Positions 13,901 to 25,900 of a DNA stretch of 64,000 bases are shown one piece after another. This DNA comes from Helicoverpa zea. Lineage: Eukaryota; Arthropoda; Insecta; Lepidoptera; Noctuidae. Each line of letters opens with the position of its first letter. Position 1 is the first letter of the stretch. The notes under the pieces were generated by a model that ran no database searches, was not told the origin of the DNA, and worked only from the letters and a program-made list of their open reading frames with translations. The stretch covers positions 8,122,001-8,186,000 of the forward strand of contig NC_061474.1 of the NCBI RefSeq assembly GCF_022581195.2, in the 5' to 3' direction. The position numbers were made by a program, and so were the translations under genes.

Positions 13901-16900
13901 AGCGTATTTACATAGTAAATTATATTATTAACAACATCTTCTTACGGTTATTGGCACGATCCTAAAATACATAACAAGTAATTAATCATATCTTGACGCT
14001 GAGCGTGAGATATTTTTCGTAATACAAAATACTAGCTTCTGCTAGCAGTTTGACCCACATCCCGTGGGAACCTGAACTTAAAACTTTGTACGAACCTGGA
14101 TAAAAAGTAGCCTACGGCCTTCCTCGATAAATGGGCTATCTAACACAAAAAGAATTTTCCAAATCGTTCAAGCAAACAAACTCTTCAGCTTTATGATACT
14201 AGTATGTATAGATAACACTAACTTTATAAACTTGGCGCCCTCAATATCTCTATTCTTTCATAGTTACGTAGATCAGCTTGAAACAGTAGAACTGGTTACC
14301 TGTATATAATTTTATATTGTTTCGCACGAACGTTCACTTTTTTTTCATACAAAAGGCAGCAAGCTCTCGACAAATCGCCTCTTTGTTGCATTTGGTTCAT
14401 CCCTTCTAAAATCACAGCATCATATCATATATGTTGGGCTTGATATATGAATCTCAAATTCTCTTCACCGCTTCCCCCAATAAATTCAATGTTATATCTA
14501 TTGGTCCTTTTTTTTTTAACGACGTCAAAAATCATCAAATGACCCCTCCCGCTGTGGGTTACCAACGGTGAGGGAGTGTCAGACTCTTAGTGACTAAAAA
14601 CCGTCGTGTTCCGTCGTAGGCCTTTTGTGTACCAGGGCCGCGGTATCTCTTTCGAACAACCTGCAGCCCCTGCAGGATATCTATTGGTCCTTTGGTTAGG
14701 TCCGGTTGACTAAATTACGAAATCCAATCTCAACCGGATTCAACCACGGTTCAACTGATAACTTTTTCACACAAAAATGCTTGTTACCTCTGATATGATC
14801 CTAAACTTCAGACTTTAACCTCAACAGTGCAGATAATTAAAACGTTTTTAATACGAATTTGTTTTGTTTATTTATCATTGCCAAATTCATAACAGGAGCA
14901 AAGGTTGCTTAATACATTAATTAAAGTATTTTCACTAATTGCTAATTAGGTCTGATTTTAATTACCTACCAATTTTGAGTAAACATTTTATTATAATGAA
15001 TTTGAGGTCTCGACTTTCAGGTTCTTGACATCCCTTTTTGAGGCCCTTATAACAATGTAAACAAATAAATTACAGGGGTCAAGGGCACACATCGATTTCT
15101 GATGTAGACCTACCCATTTGACGGGCGAAATATTTGCATATCGTATGTTATGGTAGAATTAAGAAGGCAGATCTGCCATTTTAGATTTAAGGCCATAAGT
15201 ACTCTGTGCACCTACGTTCTGGCAAATAAAAGACTTTGACTGTCACTGAATCACAGGCTCTTAGGATGAGAAATCATCAAATAAACTGCTATTAGATTAG
15301 CAGAATTTTCTGATAAATAATGTTAAAGATTCATAAGTGATCGTTTTGAACACTTTGCTTTCCAAAGTTGGTAATGGAGGCATACACCTACTTAATTGTT
15401 GACACATGTTAATTTTGCGATAAAAGTCATCCAACGAAAACTGCATGCTCTATGCGCAAAGTCTCGCACCCTATATTCTCCGAGGCTCAGTCTCGCACCC
15501 TGTATAGTTCAAGACACCTTAATCACCAGAAAAAACCCTCTAAAATCTAAAATATCCTCTCCATCATTCCAGGAATGACGATCTACGCGCAAGGCGCGGC
15601 TGCCACCCCGGTTCCTCTACTGGACGCCATGACAGAAGTCGGCGCGGCCAAGAATCTGAGAGACATCAAAGTCGTTCACATGCATACGGAGAAGGAGGCC
15701 AAATACGTTGCGCCTGAATACAAGGATATCTTCAGGTTTGTTAGAGCTAGAATTGGAGTGGAGTCCTATAACATATCTGTCTACTGATTTGTTAACGGAG
15801 ATAGGATTTTCAGAAGACTTGTTTTTGGCTAATATCAATCTATAGTAGAAAAATAATTTGATTTTAATCCTAGGCGTCAATGAACTGAATCTAGAAGGGC
15901 AAGTTATGCTTTATTTAGAAATGCACTTTACTATAAAACACAGTTTTCGACGAATAAATATAATTGACCTCTAATTTTAGGGGTCAATGGACTGAAACTG
16001 GTAGGTCATGTCGTGGTCATGTCGTATACATACATACAATATTTCCGGAAAAAAGAAACAATTGTATACAGGCCCTTATTTCGAATATTTATTATTATTT
16101 TGAAGTCGTGGTGGCCTAGTGGGCAAAGAACCAACCTCTCGAGTATGAGGGCGCGGGTTCGATTCCAGGTCAGGCAAGTACCAATGCAACTTTTCTAAGT
16201 TTGTATGTACTTTCTAAGTATATCTTAGACACCAATGACTGTGTTTCGGATGGCACGTTAAACTGTAGGTCCCGGCTGTCATTGAACATCCTTGGCAGTC
16301 GTTACGGGTAGTCAGAAGCCAGTAAGTCTGACACCAGTCTAACCAAGGGGTATCGGGTTGCCCGGGTAACTGGGTTGAGGAGGTCAGATAGGCAGTCGCT
16401 TCTTGTAAAGCACTGGTACTCAGCTGAATCCGGTTAGACTGGAAGCCGACCCCAACATAGTTTGGGAAAAGGCTCGGAGGATGATGTATACAGGCCCTTA
16501 TTTTTTTATTTCATCTCAAAAATGCTTAACATATCGTGATAATTGCAAGAATGACAGCATTTACTTAAATTTTGGTTTAACTGATAAGATAATGAGGATC
16601 TCAGAATTACGTGAATAGCATGTTTTCGTGCAGCTAACGGCCTTAATATGCATTTTATGAAGTAGCAGTTTTACAATTTGTTTTCTAACAATGTCTTTAG
16701 ATTGATGCATTCATGCAGGTACTGAATCCTAGTAGTTCCAAGTAACTGAAGATTTCTACGGGATCTACCTTCTAGATTCTTCTTCCATTCTCACTTAGAT
16801 ACATATATCAGGAAATACAATACATACAATGACATTTTTCACTGCTTTGTCTCACTTCAAGCAACACGTGACTATGCAATATAGTTATCACCCACGGAGG

Positions 16901-19900
16901 AGTTATCACCATATATTTAACACATAAAAAAGTCGTGGTGGCCTAGTGGGCAAAGAACCAACCTCTCGAGTGTGAGGGCGCGGGTTCGAATCCAGGTCAG
17001 GCAAGTACTAATGCAACTTTTCTAAGTCCGTATGTACTTTCTAAGTATATCTTAGACACCAATGGCTGATAAAAAGGTGAAGGAAAACATCTTGAGGAAA
17101 CCTGGACTATATAGTCTGAAATCACCAACCCGCATTGAGCAAGCGTGGTGATTAATGCTCAATCCTTCTCCCTGTGAGAGGAGGCCTGTGCCCAGCAGTG
17201 GGACGATAAAAAGGCTGTAACTGTAACTGTATTTAACACATTAGGTATTACACAACATCTAAATATAGACGTAACTGTCTGTACCAAAAGATAAAGAATA
17301 AGTTACCTACCTATAGGTTTAGGTAACTTTATTACCTTCCCCTTAAAATGAGTTACTTTGGTGACATTACTGACATTTAAAATAATCCCAAAGACTGTAT
17401 CTTATCTCATATCTCCTACAAAGAAATATCATGTGTTGTATAAAGTATGCGTCCATAAATATCTTCGATAACAAGTATACCTATACACCTATGTTCTTTG
17501 GGTTCCGAGGGTGTTGCTAAGGTTTGCAAGCCTTCGAAAGTCGAAAAACATCGATCAAACCAGATTTTGTGAAACTTTGTAGAAAACAGTGAATATGATA
17601 AAAATATGACTTCATTGTTTGCAGCTACTTTCATTACAAGATACTAACTAACAATATTACCTAATGAGTCTAGCTAGAAGAGTTATACCTGGTCATATTG
17701 AAAGCAAGAATATGTACTGTTAAATACTTACACCTAGATGGCAATAAAAATGTATTTACGTCGCAATCTAGTTCTTGTTCGTTTCATTTGATTGTATAGT
17801 TTCCGTTGTTTGTTAAGCTGTGTCTTCTATTCAATCAATTGTTTACAAGTCGGTTAGATTACGTAATTTATCTTCATTGATTACAAACTAAATTGTTCTA
17901 TCAATTGAATGCAGCGGAAGAATCCACCCTTTTTGATAATACATTTAATAGCAGTGAAAACAAGGTCATCCGTCTAGCCCTTTTCCCAAATATGTTGGGG
18001 TCGGCTTCCAGTCTAACGGTTGCTGAGTATCAGTGTTCTAAGTAGAGCGTCTGCCTATCTGACCTCCTCAGCCCAGTTACCTGGACATAACTGTGAATAG
18101 GATGCAACATTAAATTAAAATAATGAATCATAATATCAGCAATCTAGTCATTCTATGCTTTGACCTCTACAGGTAATTGTTTATCCTAGCAATTGTATGT
18201 ATGTCTATTCATTCAGTGGTCAAGTTCAAGTACTTTATAGGGCTGGTTAATACTTCCGCCTTTGCATTTCGATTATTTTCTATGTCCTTATGTATATTAT
18301 TTTAGTAATGATTCTACGATTTTTAGTGATGAATTCCTAAAATCAAAGACCATTAAAAACATTATTGTTATATCTAGATTTCACACACCGTTGTTATCAT
18401 TACACTGATGTTATTAATTACTCCCTCGATATTAACACAGCATTTTTATCCGGGTGTTAGAAATAGTCCCCTCGGGAAGCTGGCAACACAGCTAGAACCA
18501 TCTTGTCTCAACTAAACATCAAACATTTGATACCGACTCAGGCGCATCCGATACAAATGAGCAGTATAATAATGACACTCCTTATTATAAGTGAAGACTG
18601 AGTATTACATTATAATCTCTTATCGATAACGAATTAATTGTGATTGATAATGTCGGGCAGCAGAATATCCAGTTTAAACTAAGTATTTTAATGATAAGTT
18701 AAATGATAAGGCACATAGGCAGACAAAATATACTGAGATAAGTTTGCGACGCATAGGGAATATATTTACTTGGGTTATTTTTTATAACTATATGGCTCAA
18801 ACCGATCTTGAGTTCTTGGAAAAGAGAATGTGACCGGACTTTCCCGCTCCTAACGTCTTTTATGATATCTTTCCAGCTTTTTTTAAACCATGATCTTAAC
18901 ATTTGCTCTGTGAATACACTTTAAAGAAATTTTTGATACCTCTTTTAGCCATTTAAATAAAACTACTTTTACGGATTTTATCGCGTTATATTAATATTAT
19001 TTAATCCCGACGTTTCGGATCCTTTACAGCATCCATGGTCACGGGCAGACTAAGGTGTTGGTCGTCTTGATATATTAGTTACAAACAGCTACCCTACATT
19101 TTGTTGATTATTATTGACAATCCGATTCACGCAAAACGAGCTCACTGTATCCATAGGTCGAGCAGTTGTAGGCTTGGATTTTGATTTAATAGTTTCTATG
19201 ATGGGATTCCAAGCAGGTGGTATGCACCAGCCATCTTCTCTATTGAAATTTGGATGTTTTTTAATTTCAATAGCCTCGCGAATCATCCTAGGTAGGAATC
19301 GGTTTTCTCTTGCAAGGACTTGTGGTTTATCAAATCTGATGTAATGCTGGGCCTTGTCTAGTGTGTGTTCACAAACTGCTGACTGTCTGGAACGGCGGTG
19401 TTTGACATCGGCGATGTGTTCTTTTACGCGGGTCCCTATGCTTCTTTTAGTTTGGCCTATGTAAGAGAGACCACAATCACATTCAAGCTTGTATACACCC
19501 GCATCTTGTAGAGGTATGTGACACTTGACAGGTGGTAAGAATTGACTGATCTTCTTCAGCGGCTTGAAGTAGGTTTTGATTGAAGCTCGCTTCAAGATGT
19601 AGCCAATCTTGTCTGTGACTCCTCTTATGTATGGAAGAACAGCAGGTAGACGCTCAACTGTGGCTGGTTTCACGCGGGTTCTGCGACGAGGGCGCGGTAC
19701 TCGGAGCTTGTTGTCGTGCAGTACTTGCTTGACATGTAACACAACAATACTTGCTTGACATGTTGACAAGAGAAAACCGATTCCTACCTAGGATGATTCG
19801 CGAGGCTATTGAAATTAAAAAACATCCAAATTTCAATAGAGAAGATGGCTGGTGCATACCACCTGCTTGGAATCCCATCATAGAAACTATTAAATCAAAA

Positions 19901-22900
19901 TCCAAGCCTACAACTGCTCGACCTATGGATACAGTGAGCTCGTTTTGCGTGAATCGGATTGTCAATAATAATCAACAAAATGTAGGGTAGCTGTTTGTAA
20001 CTAATATATCAAGAGGACCAACACCTTAGTCTGCCCGTGACCATGGATGCTGTAAAGGATCCGAAACGTCGGGATTAAATAATATTAATATAACGCGATA
20101 AAATCCGTAAAAGTAGATTTATTTAAATGTCTAATATTCGCGTAAGTGTCAGAAATCAATACCTCTTTTAGCCCGAAAGTTCTTTAAATTTTATTATTAG
20201 GTGTTATAAAAAAAATGGATAAACATTTGAATTGAAGGAAAAAAACAGGGAAACGAACCCTGAACCCTTAGTTCGGCAATCCGATACAGTGACCATTGCG
20301 CCAAAGGTCCCCTCAACGTTTCACAGAAAACTTTACACATTCTAATCTTTAACATCATGTCTCCTTACCCAGGTCGGTGTCACTATTCATGGCTGCGAAT
20401 GTCCGCAAGTCGGTAGCCGAAGGTCGGTCTGATGCCATCCCTATCTTCCTGCAGGACATCCCCAAGCTGTTCCACAGGAAGATCATCAAGCCTGACATCG
20501 CTTTAATTCAGGTTAGTTGGATTTTTTTGAATTAGGATGGTTGCCAGAATGAGTACCAGTGTTTTACCTAGAGCGACAGCTTGTCTGATCTCCTCAATCC
20601 AGTTACCCGGGCCACCCTATACCCGTTGGGGCTAGTTTTTACATGGTTTGGCTTCTGACTACTCGTAACGATTGTAAAAGATGTTCAAATCATTTTACGG
20701 GTATTTCGAAACAAGCAGGAGCTCGTTATGACGACCATCTATCTCTTCATAATCTACGGACGACCTCACCAAGCGTTTCTTTGCCGTTGAGAAGTAGTTC
20801 CCAAGGAATTCGGGTGGTACTCAGTACAGGCTGCCGTGTGCAGTATTTCCCTGGTTTCAATCTGCTTGAAGCTGGAAATTGTTCATTAATAATTTCTACA
20901 AATAATATTATATATTTATTTTATATTGTTTCCAGGTATCTCCCCCCGACCAACACGGGTACTGCAGCTTGGGAACATCAGTCGACTGCGTGAGAGCTGC
21001 TCTAGTCAACAGCCCAATTATTGTCGGTAAGCAAGCTTTTTTTTTCTAGGAAATCATCAAATGATCCCGCTGCGCTGTGAGTGCAGCGTGAGGGAGTGTC
21101 AGACTCTTACTAAAACCCACCATGTTCCGTCTAGAGTCCTTCCTTTGTGTACCAAGGCCTTACTTATATCTTGTTACCATAACAGAATGTAACAAAGAGA
21201 AGAAACACCTTAGGGTGCGTCCACATCTGGCGAATGCGCCGCGAATGCGCAGCACGCGAGCCGATCGCGAGCTGTCCGCGAGCTGCGCGCGTGCATTTTT
21301 GTTCGTGCGCCGCTTCTGCTTGGCCCGCGCGCAGCTCGCGCGCGACCTAAGCGCCGCACGCGAGCGGCGCGCAGGCGGCGCGCGACGTCTGCCATCTTCG
21401 ATAGTACTGAGCCAATATACGGAACTGTAAGGGCGAGAACTGATTGCGCGCAGATCGCGCGCCGCTCGCGCGCTCTATACGAGCCTTGCGTGAGTTGCGC
21501 TAAAGAGGCGCACCGAACTATTGCAGTGACTGCACGCGCGCAGCTCGCGGACAGCTCGCGATCGGCTCGCGTGCTGCGCATTCGCGGCGCATTCGCCAGA
21601 TGTGGACGCACCCTTAGGTTGTAGATGTCAATCGATAATCTTTATCGACAGCTTACATTGCTATCGGCGATCTCAACATGATTGAGTGATTCTTTTGATA
21701 AGAGTAACATTACATCACCACCTTTACAAATGTATGTAGAGTGCGCGCCAAACATTTTCATCATCATCATCATCATTGTCATCCCGGTACATTGCGTACT
21801 GAATCTTTGTAAGATACTTATTTACATATGTATCTACTACTAATATTATAAAGAGGAAAACTGTGTTTGTTTGGTTGTAATGAACAGGCTCAAAAACTAC
21901 TGGACCGTTTTTAAAAATTCTTTTACCATTCGAAAGCTACATTATCCACGAGTAGCATAGGCTATATTTTATCCCGGTACGGGTAGTAGTTACCACGGGA
22001 CGTAGTACCACGGGTAAAACCGCGGGAAAACGGCTAGTAATGTATATGGAGGTAGATAATGAATAGCTGATCTCCGGTTTCAGACAGGAAGACTAACCTA
22101 CTTTTTATGTAGGTACTCGAGACCCGACCAAGATTCTGCTCCAGTAAAATATTACTATGTTCCATGAAAACCCTTTCGCCAGCTCAATTTTTTTGAAACG
22201 GTAACACATTGTGAAAGATTTTTTGTTTATTTTTATTTGATTGCTGTAGAAATGTAGAAAGTACCTTACAAGTTGGGTAAATAAGTAGGTATTATTTCTT
22301 TTGTCTTTGTTCAAAAAATAAATCTTTATTTTTTATGTTTTTTTTTTTATTATTTACGTATGTGTATTGTATGTGTATATTTCTATTTTTTTCAGTAATT
22401 AAAATATATTGAAATAGTCACATGTGCAGTGGCTTTTGACCTGTAAAAGGTCATTAATTGTATTAATTACATTGATTGTTGTATAAATAGATGTTGATCT
22501 CTGAACTCCTTGTTCAATTAATACTGTAAATGGTCAGTAATTATGATTATAGCAGCCCATTGATATAATGACTGACTGTTGTAAGACTTGATCCCAGGTC
22601 TTACAGCTGTTCACAACACACACAATTCACGTGATTTGCATTTCTAATATCTATTAAACAACTTACGGGTGGTAGACTTCGCAAGTAAATGGTATTTTTT
22701 TTAGAGTATCTCAGTTCATAAATTTTAATTCCCCATGTACTTACTGTACAATATTTTTGAAGTTTTCGTCTTTCAATTGATGAATCTCATCTCTCTTCAT
22801 CTTTCTTTGTCACCCTGAAACCTTACAGCACTTTCAAACTTCAAACAATTGACAACTCGAAAGATATGACGAGTTTGAGCCCGTTGGGCTTCCCGCCCGC

Positions 22901-25900
22901 GTCAGACTTTGTAATTCATATAATTGATTATACCCTGACAATGATTTTCTAACAGACTTTCTGTAGTACGCGTGCCTTGCACTATGTTCAAATTTTTCCC
23001 ACAAAATATTGGTCACCGATTATTGCCGTCCCATTTAAACTTACACTAACATCAAAATATTTTAAATTACAGCCCAAATAAACGTCAACATGCCCCGTAC
23101 ATTCGGCGATGCGATCATCCACATGTCTCACATTGACACGGCTGTGGAAGACAATACGCCTCTCCCTGAACACGGAGGCAAGCCCGCCAGTCCTGAGGAG
23201 ACCAAGATCGGACAGCTCATCGGACAGAACCTGGTGGAAAATGGCGCTACGCTGCAGATGGGTAAGTCTTCATCATAAATCTTCTTCCATCAGCATCATC
23301 AGGAATATAGTCAAGTTGTTCTCCAAGCGCAGACCTCTTCTCAAACAGAGAAGGAATGAGCGTTATTCACCACGCTTGTAAGTAGTAGCTCCTTATCTGC
23401 CTAAATTTTTCTCAACTATGTTGGGGTCAGCTTGGTGCAGATAGGTAAGTACCAGTATTTGACATGAAGCGACTGTCTATTTGACCTCAACCCAGTTAAT
23501 ACTCCTTTGTATGACTGGATGTCAGACATCCTGACTTCTGTCTCACATTGACACGGCTGTGGAAGACAATACTCCTCTCCCTGAACACGGCGGCAAGCCC
23601 GCCAGTCCTGAGGAGACTAAGATCGGACAGCTCATCGGACAGAACCTGGTGGAAAATGGCGCTACGCTGCAGATGGGTAAGTTATCAGCATCAGGCTTTT
23701 TATTGTCCAACTTTAGAGCACAATAGAAGGAGCGAGAGAAAATAATCATCTGCCTAGACTTTTCTTGACTATGTTGGGGTCAGCTTATAGTGTAACCAGA
23801 TGCAGATAAGTAAGTGCCAGTCTATTACATAAAGCGACTGCCTTTTTGTCCTCAAACCAGTTACTTAGGTAACACAATACAGTTTTTGGCTTCTGTCTCA
23901 CATTGACACGGCCGTGGAAGACAATACGCCGCTTCCTGAGCACGGCGGCAAGCCCGCCAGTCCTGAGGAGACCAAGATCGGACAGCTCATCGGACAGAAC
24001 CTGGTGGAAAATTGCGCTACGCTGCAGATGGGTAAGTTATCAGCATCAGGCTTTTTATTGTCTAACTTTAGAGCACAGGATACAGAGAAGGAGTGAGTGA
24101 AAATCTGCCTAGACTTTTCCTGAATATGTTGGAGTCAGCTTCCAATCTAACCGATGACAGCGTGACGATGACATGAATTCTAATAGACGCAGATAAGTAA
24201 GTTTTGCATTAAGTGACTGCCTATTTGACCACAAGCCGACTTAGCCGACCCAATACCCTTGGTATGTTCATCAGCCTTCCCAGCTTCTGTCTCACGGCTA
24301 GAAAAAGGCGCCTGACCTGCCTTATGGCATCTCCGCTCGTCTTTCTTCAAAAGGAGTACCTATAAAAGATAAAGATAATTTATTTTGTTAAAACATGGGT
24401 ATATGTTTACAAACCAGAGGTATTGTTAAACATGAGGTGTTGAGAAATTAGAGCCATACATATTTTGCCTGTGAGTGGCGTACAAAATTTTTATATAAGT
24501 AGGCAGGCAGGTATATAGGCATTGATTAAGTAGCGAATATCAAAACAAAACGTCACAATACAAGTGTTAGGCATCCTATAGCTGTTGTCTTTATTTCCTT
24601 GCTAAATAAACTATTGCACTTCTCCAGGTATCGGCAGTATTCCCGACGCGGTGCTGTCAGCTCTGAAGGATCACAAGGACCTGGGTATCCACTCGGAGAT
24701 GTTCAGCGTCGGGGTCATTGACCTAGTCAAGCGGGGATGTATTACTAATAACGAGTACGTATTTTTTGGCTCTGATAGTGTTTTTTTTTTAATAACATCA
24801 TTTATTTATACCTAGTACATAATAATATGTTAATTATTGAAGGTAAAAATATTTCAGACTGCTGACAGTTTGAATTTTTATAAGTATGAGAAGTATAAAT
24901 GAATATTGAATATTAAATTTTTGTTGTAGGGAAATTACTAGATTATAGATGGCATACTATTCTATTATATACCTAATGTCAAACATATATATTATCATGA
25001 AAAATGGTCTACCATGACCTTCTGATGTCTGATAAGTAGAATGTAAAAACTGATTACTAAATTAATATTTTCAGGAAGAAGTTCCACAGAGGGCGCATGG
25101 TGGGCAGTTTCCTCGTCGGCAACAGGGCGTTATACGACTTTGTCGACAACAACCCCTTCGTTGGTAAGTACCAATGTATTTGCCAAAATTAATGGCGGCT
25201 CGCAAATAATTTCCGAGCTCAACTTCGTGCATATGGGCCAAAGTCCTCAACCCTCGCGTATCAACGCCACCCGTTAAAACCTTAAAATGGTTCTCAGCTG
25301 CAAAAAAACGTTCACCAGCGGTTTCAAAGACTGCCCTGGATAAAAAATTGTCTATGTTACTCGGAAAGAGTGTAGCTTTCTAAGAGTAAACGAATATTTC
25401 AAATCGGTTCAATCGGTCGACGTTTTCAGAGCTTTTATTATATTCGTATAGAAATAGATTTATATCTTCTCACCTATTAATATCCATTTCCCACAGAAAT
25501 GTTGGAGATAGACTACGTGAACAACACACACATCGTCTCGCTGCAGCCGAAGATGACAGCCATCAACTCGTGCATCGAAGTCGATCTGACGGGACAAGTG
25601 TGTGCCGACTCTATTGGTAAGATAATAACGTTTATGTTTGTACTTCCAACTGAACCTTGATGAGTTATACATATATAATTATATATACTAATAGTGGCCC
25701 GTGGTACGCTACACATAAAGTCTACCATTTTGTTACAAAAAATTTGAAGAATGAAGAGCCGCTTGACCGATTTTCTTCAAACTTTACATACCTACACCAT
25801 CTACAAAATAGTCTGAACTAAACCTAAACATTTGTTAGCGATAGATGAAGCCGTTCTTGAGTTATAAAATTACATAAAAAAAAGTGATAATGTCACTTTT

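Larger units (their letters stand above)
4986..15572 (+). other. CoA-transferase intron 1 (10.6 kb), repeat-filled
   Basis: No conserved coding sequence was found here. Contents seen: LINE/SINE-tail-like text with the 'tttcacccgtgggaact' style near 6650-6780, 7035-7240 and 14028-14210; three copies of a GGCGCC-centred decamer at 7454-7501; short retroposon copies at about 8990-9178, 10808-10880 and 14511-14676; tRNA-derived SINEs at 11476-11849 and 12328-11711+1000 (i.e. 12328-12711); a reverse-transcriptase-like remnant at 13083-13250; a SINE tail near 13690-13770; small gaatg (12049-12065) and acat (13356-13372) microsatellites. A first intron of this size could hold enhancers, but none is identifiable. 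Confidence 0.7.
15736..20372 (+). other. CoA-transferase intron 2 (4.6 kb)
   Basis: Holds two full-length SINEs (16082-16486, 16926-17229), a minus-strand SINE tail fragment (about 17975-18092), the Penelope-like element (18951-20158) and a tRNA-like remnant (20246-20312). A loose repeat of 'gtcaatgaactgaa / gtcaatggactgaaactg' lies near 15877 and 15982. Nothing else is recognisable. Confidence 0.7.
23262..24627 (+). repeat. Intron 5 with tandem exon/SINE duplication units
   Basis: The intron holds repeats of [exon 5 3' part + donor + about 70 bp intron + reverse SINE tail I fragment]. SINE fragments with 'tatgttggggtcagctt' lie near 23417, 23771 and 24127. A third 'cttctgtctcac' junction at 24285-24297 leads into unrelated sequence. 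Downstream, 24300-24627 shows nothing further. Confidence 0.7.

Noticed and set aside
19751..19990. Open frame on the + strand resembling the end of the Penelope protein
   Set aside because: It is the inverted-repeat arm of the same element, a partial copy without RT or the GIY-YIG core, not a separate gene.
21122..21611. Arg/Ala-rich open frames on both strands
   Set aside because: They lie in the GC-rich MITE at 21213-21613, mirror each other through its inverted repeats and match no protein.
23541..24031. Exon 5 copies as mutually exclusive exons
   Set aside because: Both lack an acceptor and the conserved MPRTFGD segment, so they could not replace exon 5. Use as extra exons would insert a duplicated piece.
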